Positions 1-8,022 of a DNA stretch of 19,678 bases are shown piece by piece (the stretch's first letter is position 1; each line of letters begins with the position of its first letter). Source of the DNA: Saccoglossus kowalevskii. Lineage: Eukaryota > Hemichordata > Enteropneusta > Harrimaniidae. A program made the translations under genes and the position numbers. The DNA is taken from NCBI RefSeq assembly GCF_000003605.2, contig NW_003125583.1:1-19678 (forward strand), written 5' to 3'. The notes beneath the pieces were generated by a model, which saw only the letters and a list, made by a program, of their open reading frames with translations, ran no database searches and was not told where the DNA came from.

Positions 1-750
1 CCTGTCATTATATATTTCACAGGGCACACCAATTAAGGTAAGGTAACCAATGGTATTTATAAAACCACTGTCAGCATACATTGCACAGGGCACACCAATT
101 AAGGTAAGGTAACCAATGGTATTTATAAAACCACTGTCAGCATACATTGCACAGGGCACACCAATTAAGGTAAGGTAACCAATGGTATTTATAAAACCAC
201 TGTCAGTATACATTACACAGGGCACACCAATTAAGGTTAAGGTAACCAATGGTATTTATAAAACCACTGTCAGTATACATTACACAGAGCACACCAATTA
301 AGGTAAGGTAACCAATGGTATTTATAAAACCACTGTCAGTATACATTACACAGGGCACACCAATTAAGGTAAGGTAACCAATGGTATTTATAAAACCACT
401 GTCAGTATACATTACACAGGGCACACCAATTAAGGTAAGGTAACCAATGGTATTTATTAAACCACTGTCAGTATACATTACACAGGGCACACCAATTAAG
501 GTAAGGTAACCAATGGTATTTATAAAACCACTGTCAGTATACATTACACAGGGCACACCAATTAAGGTAAGGCAACCAATGGTATTTATAAAACCACTGT
601 CAGCATACATTACACAGGGCACACCAATTAAGGTAAGGCAACCAATGGTATTTATAAAACCACTGTCAGTATACATTGCACAGGGCACACCAATTAAGGT
701 AAGGTAACCAATGGTATTTATAAACCCATTGTCAGCATACATTACACAGG
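1..750. repeat. Higher-order block, repeated at 14969-15718
   Basis: By eye this stretch matches 14969-15718 at a constant offset of 14968. The match includes rare markers: the unusual CTGTCATTATATATTTCAC unit at the start, the one-base insertion GGTTAAGG near 235, and AACCCATTGTCAG near 723. The match ends near 752, where GCATACC becomes GCACACC. The first part (to about 413) also matches 8311 onward and 17874 onward, the right flanks of two insert copies. This indicates block duplication rather than independent mutation of units. Confidence 0.8.
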
Positions 751-1079
751 GCATACCAATTAAGGTAAGATAACCAATGGTATTTATAAAACCACTGTCA
801 GCATACATTACACAGGGCACACCAATTAAGGTAAGGCAACCAATGGTATTTATAAAACCACTGTCAGTATACAATACACAGGGCACACCAATTAAGGTAA
901 GGTAACCAATGGTATTTTTAAAACCACTGTCAGTATACATTACACAGGGCACACCAATTAAGGTAAGGTAACCAATGGTATTTATAAAACCACTGTCAGT
1001 ATACATTACACAGGGCACACCAATTAAGGTAAGGTAACCAATGGTATTCATAAAACCACTGTCAGTATACATTACACAG
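338..1079. repeat. Higher-order block, repeated at 18937-19678
   Basis: By eye it matches the right end of the window at an offset of 18599, including rare variants: CAATACACAG near 870, GGTATTTTTAAAACC near 913, AACCCATTGTCAG near 723 and TTCATAAAACC near 1048. The match is cut by the window end, so its true length is unknown. The offset differs from that of the 17874 block by exactly 726 bp (11 units), which suggests a later gain or loss of 11 units. Confidence 0.78.
377..442 (+). repeat. Representative 66-bp satellite unit
   Basis: One consensus unit, given to show its parts. CCAAT lies at 378-382 in the context AACCAATGG, which matches the NF-Y type CCAAT box. An A/T-rich TATTTATAAAA lies at 385-395. 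A palindromic GTATAC follows in the middle. A second CCAAT comes in CACCAATTAAGG. At 432-440 is AAG/GTAAGG, a good match to a 5' splice donor. The two CCAAT-containing parts (ACCAATGG...AACC and ACCAATTA...AACC) are both 21 bp and agree at about 12 positions, so the unit may have an older internal duplication; this is weak. These are sequence matches only; activity is not shown. Confidence 0.85.
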
Positions 1080-1704
1080 AGCACACCAATTAAGGTAAGG
1101 TAACCAATGGTATTTATAAAACCACTGTCAGCATACATTACACAGGGCATACCAATTAAGGTAAGGTAACCAATGGTATTTATAAAACCACTGTCAGTAT
1201 ACATTACACAGGGCACACCAATTAAGGTAAGGCAACCAATGGTATTTATAAAACCACTGTCAGCATACATTACACAGGGCATACCAATTAAGGTAAGATA
1301 ACCAATGGTATTTATAAAACCACTGTCAGCATACATTGCACAGGGCACACAAATTAAGGTAAGGTAACCAACTGTATTTATAAAACCACTGTCAGTATAC
1401 ATTACACAGGGCACACCAATTAAGGTAAGGTAACCAATGGTATTTATAAAACCACTGTCAGTATACATTGCACAGGGCACACCAATTAAGGTAAGATAAC
1501 CAATGGTATTTATAAACCCACTGTCAGCATACATTACACAGGGCATACCAATTAAGGTAAGGTAACCAATGGTATTTATAAAACCACTGTCAGCATACAT
1601 TACACAGGGCACACCAATTAAGGTAAGGCAACCAATGGTATTTATAAAACCACTGTCAGTATACATTACACAGGGCACACCAATTAAGGTAAGGTAACCA
1701 ATGG

Positions 1705-2835
1705 TATTTATTAAACCACTGTCAGTATACATTACACAGGGCACACCAATTAAGGTAAGGTAACCAATGGTATTTATAAAACCACTGTCAGTATACATTA
1801 CACAGGGCATACCAATTAAGGTAAGGTAACCAATGGTATTTATAAAACCACTGTCAGCATACATTACACAGGGCACACCAATTAAGGTAAGGCAACCAAT
1901 GGTATTTATTAAACCACTGTAAGTATACATTACACAGGGCACACCAATTAAGGTAAGGTAACCAATGGTATTTATAAAACCACTGTCAGTATACATTACA
2001 CAGGGCACACCAATTAAGGTAAGGTAACCAATGGTATTTATTAAACCACTGTCAGTATACATTACACAGGGCACACCAATTAAGGTAAGGTAACCAATGG
2101 TATTTATAAAACCACTGTCAGTATACATTACACAGGGCACACCAATTAAGGTAAGGTAACCAATGGTATTTATAAAACCACTGTCAGTATACATTGCACA
2201 GGGCATACCAATTAAGGTAAGGCAACCAATGGTATTTATAAAACCACTGTCAGCATACATTACACAGGGCACACCAATTAAGGTAAGGTAACCAATGGTA
2301 TTTATAAAACCACTGTCAGTATACATTACACAAGGCATACCAATTAAGGTAAGGCAACCAATGGTATTTATAAAACCACTGTCAGTATACATTACACAGG
2401 GCACACCAATTAAGGTAAGGTAACCAATGGTATTTATAAAACCACTGTCAGTATACATTACACAGGGCATACCAATTAAGGTAAGGTAACCAATGGTATT
2501 TATAAAACCACTGTCAGCATACATTACACAGGGCACACCAATTAAGGTAAGGCAACCAATGGTATTTATTAAACCACTGTAAGTATACATTACACAGGGC
2601 ACACCAATTAAGGTAAGGTAACCAATGGTATTTATAAAACCACTGTCAGTATACATTACACAGGGCACACCAATTAAGGTAAGGTAACCAATGGTATTTA
2701 TTAAACCACTGTCAGTATACATTACACAGGGCACACCAATTAAGGTAAGGTAACCAATGGTATTTATAAAACCACTGTCAGTATACATTACACAGGGCAC
2801 ACCAATTAAGGTAAGGTAACCAATGGTATTTATAA
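1705..2835. repeat. Ten-unit (660-bp) tandem duplication
   Basis: About 1705-2175 matches about 2365-2835 at an offset of 660 bp (10 units), including the distinctive TTATTAAACCACTGTAAG unit at 1911 and 2571. The flanking units differ on both sides. This is a local duplication by unequal exchange or slippage. Confidence 0.75.
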
Positions 2836-5800
2836 AACCACTGTCAGCATACATTACACAGGGCACACCAATTAAGGTAAGGCAACCAATGGTATTTATA
2901 AAACCACTGTCAGTATACATTGCACATGGCATACCGATTAAGGTAAGGTAACCAATGGTATTTATAAAACCACTGTCAGTATACATTACACAGGGCACAC
3001 CAATTAAGGTAAGGTAACCAATGGTATTTATAAAACCACTGTCAGCATACATTACACAGGGCACACCAATTAAGGTAAGGCAACCAATGGTATTTATAAA
3101 ACCACTGTCAGCATACATTACACAGGGCACACCAATTAAGGTAAGGTAACCAATGGTATTTATAAAACCACTGACAGTATACATTGCACAGGGCACACCA
3201 ATTAAGGTAAGGTAAACAATGGTATTTATAAAACCCTGTCAGTATACATTACACAGGGCACACCAATTAAGGTAAGGTAACCAATGGTATTTATAAAACC
3301 ACTGTCAGCATACATTACACAGGGCACACAAATTAAGGTAAGGCAACCAATGGTATTTATAAAACCACTGTCAGTATACATTGCACATGGCATACCGATT
3401 AAGGTAAGGTAACCAATGGTATTTATAAAACCACTGTCAGTATACATTACACAGGGCACACCAATTAAGGTAAGGTAACCAATGGTATTTATAAAACCAC
3501 TGTCAGCATACATTACACAGGGCACACCAATTAAGGTAAGGCAACCAATGGTATTTATAAAACCACTGTCAGCATACATTACACAGGGCACACCAATTAA
3601 GGTAAGGTAACCAATGGTATTTATAAAACCACTGACAGTATACATTGCACAGGGCACACCAATTAAGGTAAGGTAACCAATGGTATTTATAAAACCACTG
3701 TCAGCATACATTACACAGGGCACACCAATTAAGGTAAGGCAACCAATGGTATTTATTAAACCACTGTAAGTATACATTACACAGGGCACACCAATTAAGG
3801 TAAGGTAACCAATGGTATTTATAAAACCACTGTCAGTATACATTACACAGGGCACACCAATTAAGGTAAGGTAACCAATGGTATTTATTAAACCACTGTC
3901 AGTATACATTACACAGGGCACACCAATTAAGGTAAGGTAACCAATGGTATTTATAAAACCACTGTCAGTATACATTACACAGGGCACACCAATTAAGGTA
4001 AGGCAACCAATGGTATTTATAAAACCACTGTCAGCATACATTACACAGGGCACACCAATTAAGGTGAGGTAACCAATGGTATTTATAAAACCACTGTCAG
4101 TATACATTACACAGGGCACACCAATTAAGGTAAGGTAACCAATGGTATTTATAAAACCACTGTCAGTATACATTACACAGGGCACACCAATTAAGGTAAG
4201 GTAACCAATGGTATTTATAAAACCACTGTCAGTATACATTGCACAGGGCATACCAATTAAGGTAAGGCAACCAATGGTATTTATAAAACCACTGTCAGCA
4301 TACATTACACAGGGCACACCAATTAAGGTAAGGTAACCAATGGTATTTATAAAACCACTGTCAGTATACATTACACAAGGCATACCAATTAAGGTAAGGC
4401 AACCAATGGTATTTATAAAACCACTGTCAGTATACATTACACAGGGCACACCAATTAAGGTAAGGTAACCAATGGTATTTATAAAACCACTGTCAGTATA
4501 CATTACACAGGGCATACCAATTAAGGTAAGGCAACCAATAGTATTTATAAAACCACTGTCAGCATACATTACACAGAGCACACCAATTAAGGTAAGGTAA
4601 CCAATGGTATTCATAAAACCACTGTCAGCATACATTACACAAGGCACACCAATTAAGGTAAGGTAACCAATGGTATTCATAAAACCACTGTCAGTATACA
4701 TTACACAAGGCACACCAATTAAGGTAAGGTAACCAATGGTATTCATAAAACCACTGTCAGTATACATTACACAGAGCACACCAATTAAGGTAAGGTAACC
4801 AATGGTATTCATAAAACCACTGTCAGTATATATTACACAGGGCACACCAATTAAGGTAAGGCAACCAATGGTATTTATAAAACCACTGTCAGTATACATT
4901 ACACAAGGCACACCAATTAAGGTAAGGCAACCAATGGTATTTATAAAACCACTGTCAGTATACATTACACAGGGCAAACCAATTAAGGTAAGGAAACCAA
5001 TGGTATTTATAAAACCACTGTCAGTATACATTACACAGGGCACACCGATTAAGGTAAGGCAACCAATGGTATTTATTAAACCACTGTCAGTATACATTGC
5101 ACAGGGCACACCAATTAAGGTAAGGTAACCAATGGTATTTATAAAACCACTGTCAGCATACATTACACAGGGCACACCAATTAAGGTAAGGTAACCAATG
5201 GTATTTATAAAACCACTGACAGTATACATTGCACAGGGCACACCAATTAAGGTAAGGTAAACAATGGTATTTATAAAACCCTGTCAGTATACATTACACA
5301 GGGCACACCAATTAAGGTAAGGTAACCAATGGTATTTATAAAACCACTGACAGTAGACATTACACAGGGCACACCAATTAAGGTAAGGTAACCAATGGTA
5401 TTTATAAAACCACTGTCAGTATACATTACACAGGGCACACCAATTAAGGTAAGGTAACCAATGGTATTCATAAAACCACTGTCAGTATACATTACACAGG
5501 GCACACCAATTAAGGTAAGGTAACCAATGGTATTTATAAAACCCTGTCAGTATACATTACACAGGGCACACCAATTAAGGTGAGGTAACCAATGGTATTT
5601 ATAAAACCACTGTCAGTATACATTACACAGGGCACACCAATTAAGGTAAGGTAACCAATGGTATTTATAAAACCACTGTCAGTATACATTACACAGGGCA
5701 CACCAATTAAGGTAAGGTAACCAATGGTATTTATAAAACCACTGTCAGTATACATTGCACAGGGCATACCAATTAAGGTAAGGCAACCAATGGTATTTAT

Positions 5801-6710
5801 AAAACCACTGTCAGCATACATTACACAGGGCACACCAATTAAGGTAAGGTAACCAATGGTATTTATAAAACCACTGTCAGCATACATTACACAGGGCATA
5901 CCAATTAAGGTAAGGTAACCAATGGTATTTATAAAACCACTGTCAGTATACATTACACAGGGCACACCAATTAAGGTAAGGCAACCAATGGTATTTATAA
6001 AACCACTGTCAGCATACATTACACAGGGCATACCAATTAAGGTAAGGTAACCAATGGTATTTATAAAACCACTGTCAGCATACATTGCACAGGGCACACA
6101 AATTAAGGTAAGGTAACCAACGGTATTTATAAAACCACTGTCAGTATACATTACACAGGGCACACCAATTAAGGTAAGGTAACCAATGGTATTTATAAAA
6201 CCACTGTCAGTATACATTGCACAGGGCACACCAATTAAGGTAAGATAACCAATGGTATTTATAAACCCACTGTCAGCATACATTACACAGGGCATACCAA
6301 TTAAGGTAAGGTAACCAATGGTATTTATAAAACCACTGTCAGCATACATTACACAGGGGACACCAATTAAGGTAAGGCAACCAATGGTATTTATAAAACC
6401 ACTGTCAGTATACATTACACAGGGCACACCAATTAAGGTAAGGTAACCAATGGTATTTATTAAACCACTGTCAGTATACATTACACAGGGCACACCAATT
6501 AAGGTAAGGTAACCAATGGTATTTATAAAACCACTGTCAGTATACATTACACAGGGCATACCAATTAAGGTAAGGTAACCAATGGTATTTATAAAACCAC
6601 TGTCAGTATACATTACACAGGGCACACCAATTAAGTAAAGTAACCAATGGTATTTATAAAACCACTGTCAGCATACATTACACAGGCACACCAATTAAGT
6701 AACGCAACAA

Positions 6711-6886
6711 CAATCTGATTATAATCTGATGTAGTGTACGGGCTTTAATTATTTTGGCTATAAACTTATTTTAATTTTATTTTTTATTACTTTTGTTATT
6801 AATGCCCTTTTATTTTATTATTTTACTTTGATTTTATGATTTTTTTTAATTCCGCCCTACCTACATCTGAGCCGATGCCTATGTAA
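6711..6886 (+). repeat. Left terminal inverted repeat, copy 1
   Basis: 176-bp A/T-rich arm from CAATCTGATTATAATCTGAT to CCGATGCCTATGTAA. It matches the complement of 7841-8022 with about five substitutions and a 6-bp GATTTT indel. It starts with a short direct repeat of AATCTGAT. The motif ATCTGATGTAG lies near the outer end, and the related CTACATCTGA near the inner end. Confidence 0.92.
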
Positions 6887-6959
6887 CGAAATTTCAACGA
6901 GACCCAATATCGACGATTTTAGTCAATGAACCACAGACCTCCTTCTGAAGCGCACATGA

Positions 6960-6967
6960 TGACGTCA
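6960..6967 (+). promoter_or_regulatory. CRE palindrome upstream of exon 1, copy 1
   Basis: TGACGTCA is a perfect CREB/ATF full site, 37 bp before the ATG at 7004. The start region AAAATGGCGG also resembles a YY1 site, which in animal TATA-less promoters often overlaps the transcription or translation start. This suggests that 6887-7010 holds a promoter reading right. There is no TATA box at the expected place. Confidence 0.5.
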
Positions 6968-7003
6968 CCGGGCAGAGCCTGGTGGCAAACGCACTCAAAT
7001 AAA

Positions 7004-7556
7004 ATGGCGGATTATACCGACCGAGAAAAACACGGCTTTTCGGTAAGTTTATCATTGTCAAATGCAACGAAAGTCATTTTTATGTTAATATTGTGGCTCG
7101 AATGGTTCGACTTTAGATCGTTATTTTGCATAGTTATTCTGGGAGTGACGATTTTGTTTCCACCGGTTCGACCGAACACCAGTGTCTTTTTCCAGTCGCC
7201 TGCCCTGGAGACGGGTGATGTTTTGTTGACGATCGGGCCAAAATCGTCTACGGTATTGAAGCCGTAGCTGTAAATATTCATCAAATTGTATCAACATTTT
7301 GTACATTATACAATAACACTTTATTAAAGTAATTGAGCTGATTTGGACTGGAATAAAATATTTTTTATTTGGAACACATCGCAATTGATCAGAAAATATT
7401 TTTTTTGCTCCAATTTTCTGCGTCGATGCTATACAATTTAAAATCAGTTTGCATTGTTTACTATAGCTGTTTACAGTGTTTTAATCATTACGATTTACTT
7501 TTTTTTTGCTTCCATTCTAGATAATTATGCTCAGTGATGTAAAATTGAAGCGATGA
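7004..7556 (+). CDS. Putative two-exon mini-gene, 24-residue product, copy 1
   Basis: Start ATG at 7004 has A at -3 and G at +4, a strong Kozak context; an in-frame ATG at 6926 has a weak context. Exon 1 (7004-7042, 13 codons, MADYTDREKHGFS) ends at TCG/GTAAGT, a near-perfect donor. The acceptor is TTTTTTTTTGCTTCCATTCTAG/A ending at 7520, with a long pyrimidine tract and A-containing branch-point candidates near 7480-7495. The 478-bp intron is phase 0. Exon 2 adds 11 codons (starting IIMLSDV) and stops at 7554-7556. AATAAA follows at 7680. I do not recognise the peptide. The gene may be the first and last pieces of a longer, internally deleted gene, or a non-coding RNA with a chance reading frame. 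The splice signals are seen directly; splicing itself is inferred. If the intron is retained, the frame runs to 7267. Confidence 0.35.
7043..7520 (+). other. Predicted GT-AG intron, copy 1
   Basis: Bounded by GTAAGT at 7043 and TTCTAG ending at 7520. It contains an AATAAA at 7352-7357, a possible premature polyadenylation site. Exon 1 read through into the intron stays open to a TAG at 7265-7267 (86 residues from 7004), with a hydrophobic stretch around residues 18-48 (including FMLILWLEWF and CIVILGVTILF) that could form membrane segments. I found no recognisable domain. An opposite-strand frame over 7012-7284 is also open and likewise unrecognised. Confidence 0.45.
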
Positions 7557-7679
7557 CTGAATGAATGAACGAACCTTGGCTGGCGAAGATGTATCTGGAA
7601 GTGTACACATTTGTTGGAAGTGAAAAAAATATTCAATGAAATGACAAAAATTGTAAAATGCTGTGGAAATTCTTTCTCA

Positions 7680-7685
7680 AATAAA
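7680..7685 (+). terminator. Polyadenylation signal of mini-gene, copy 1
   Basis: AATAAA, 124 bp after the exon 2 stop, with a T/G-containing stretch (TTAATGGTTTATTCAAGTGGG, partly) some 25-45 bp downstream. The position suits the 3' end of the predicted two-exon transcript. Confidence 0.45.
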
Positions 7686-7788
7686 AATATACTAGCAATT
7701 TTCTATTAATGGTTTATTCAAGTGGGCAAAATATAAATGTACAGAAAGATTGCCCGTATACACTGAAAAGTAAGCAACCGACAGCCTG

Positions 7789-7796
7789 TATAAAAG
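7789..7796 (+). promoter_or_regulatory. TATA box pointing outward, copy 1
   Basis: TATAAAAG in the context CTGTATAAAAGGGGG is a canonical TATA box. A start about 30 bp downstream (about 7820) would yield RNA that passes through the right inverted repeat and into the satellite on the + strand. An ATTGG (inverse CCAAT) at 7807-7811 lies downstream of the TATA box. No long reading frame begins there before the satellite. Confidence 0.45.
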
Positions 7797-7840
7797 GGGG
7801 ACTGTGATTGGCTGTTACTTACACGAGATTTGAACGGGAC

Positions 7841-8022
7841 TTACATAGGCGTCGGATCAGATGTAGGTAGGGCGGAATTAAAAAAAATCACAAAATCAAA
7901 ATCAAAGTAAAATAATAAAATAAAAGCGCATTAATAACAAAAGTAATAAAAAATAAAATTAAAATAAGTTTATAGCCAAAATAATTAAAGCCCGTACACT
8001 ACATCAGATTTTAATCAGATTG
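7841..8022 (-). repeat. Right terminal inverted repeat, copy 1
   Basis: 182-bp arm, from TTACATAGGCGTCGGATCAG to TTAATCAGATTG, the inverted partner of 6711-6886. Relative to the left arm it carries one extra GATTTT (read on the minus strand) and a few substitutions, for example TGCGC against TGCCC. The satellite resumes at 8023. Confidence 0.92.

Larger units (their letters stand above)
1..6710. repeat. 66-bp satellite array, block A (about 102 units)
   Basis: Uninterrupted head-to-tail 66-bp units, each starting ACCAATGGTATTTATAAAAC and ending AATTAAGGTAAGGTA. The window begins inside a unit. Neighbouring units differ at a few recurring sites: AGTATA/AGCATA, CATTACAC/CATTGCAC, GCACACC/GCATACC, GGTAACC/GGCAACC, TTATAAAA/TTATTAAA/TTCATAAA and AAACCACTG/AAACCCACTG. 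Each unit therefore has a small combination of variants, and runs of combinations recur elsewhere. The unit is about 36% G+C and its consensus has no CpG. The minus strand is open through most units (22-residue repeat containing GVPCVMYTDSGF), but this is judged fortuitous. A one-base deletion (CCACTG to CCCTG) recurs near 3234, 5278 and 5545, and a one-base insertion (GGTTAAGG) occurs near 235. No other gene is seen in this block. Confidence 0.97.
6711..8022 (+). mobile_element. Non-autonomous TIR transposon, copy 1
   Basis: A 1312-bp insert in the satellite with long terminal inverted repeats (6711-6886 and 7841-8022). The ends are CAATCTGATT on the left and its complement AATCAGATTG on the right. 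The 8 bp to the left (CGCAACAA) and to the right (GGCAACCA) are imperfect copies of the satellite sequence GGCAACCA, consistent with an 8-bp target duplication plus later changes. There is no transposase reading frame, so movement would need a partner elsewhere. The interior is richer in CpG than the satellite and holds a CRE, a putative spliced mini-gene, an AATAAA and a TATA box. CA...TG ends with an 8-bp duplication would fit hAT or P-type elements, and long arms also occur in Mutator-like elements, so the superfamily is left open. Confidence 0.85.

Noticed and set aside
431-441. TAAGGTAAGG as a telomere-type repeat
   Set aside because: Only two short copies occur per 66-bp unit and they are not a continuous telomeric repeat.
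203-3196. Long minus-strand frame as a repeat protein gene (also 3226-5241, 5534-6625, 11597-12820, 12850-14403, 15171-16250, 18076-19671)
   Set aside because: It follows from a stop-free 66-bp unit. Ends are set by one-base indels in the satellite, variants are mostly residue-changing, and there is no separate promoter, signal sequence or unique N- or C-terminal part.
4802-5128. Plus-strand frames of the MVFIKPLSVYITQG repeat (also 513-707, 8031-8225, 12381-12575, 13634-13828 and others)
   Set aside because: They open only where the GGTAACC variant is GGCAACC, which turns a TAA into CAA. They are chance frames in the satellite.
1-6710. CRISPR array
   Set aside because: The units are directly adjacent with no unique spacers; variation is at single sites within one 66-bp unit, and no cas gene is present.
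7012-7284. Minus-strand 90-residue frame in the insert (and the overlapping 87-residue frame 7121-7384), repeated in copies 2 and 3
   Set aside because: They overlap the predicted exon 1 and intron, have no recognisable domain, and no supporting start or splice signals; conservation among nearly identical copies says nothing.
7557-7730. Further reading frames in exon 2 after the stop, including a 24-codon frame starting ATGAACGAACC
   Set aside because: Short, in different frames, without a strong start context or recognisable motif; treated as 3' untranslated region.
7801-7811. Minus-strand promoter from CCAAT (complement of 7807-7811) plus TTTTATA
   Set aside because: The CCAAT and TATA-like parts are only about 10 bp apart, and the TATA sequence is canonical only on the + strand.
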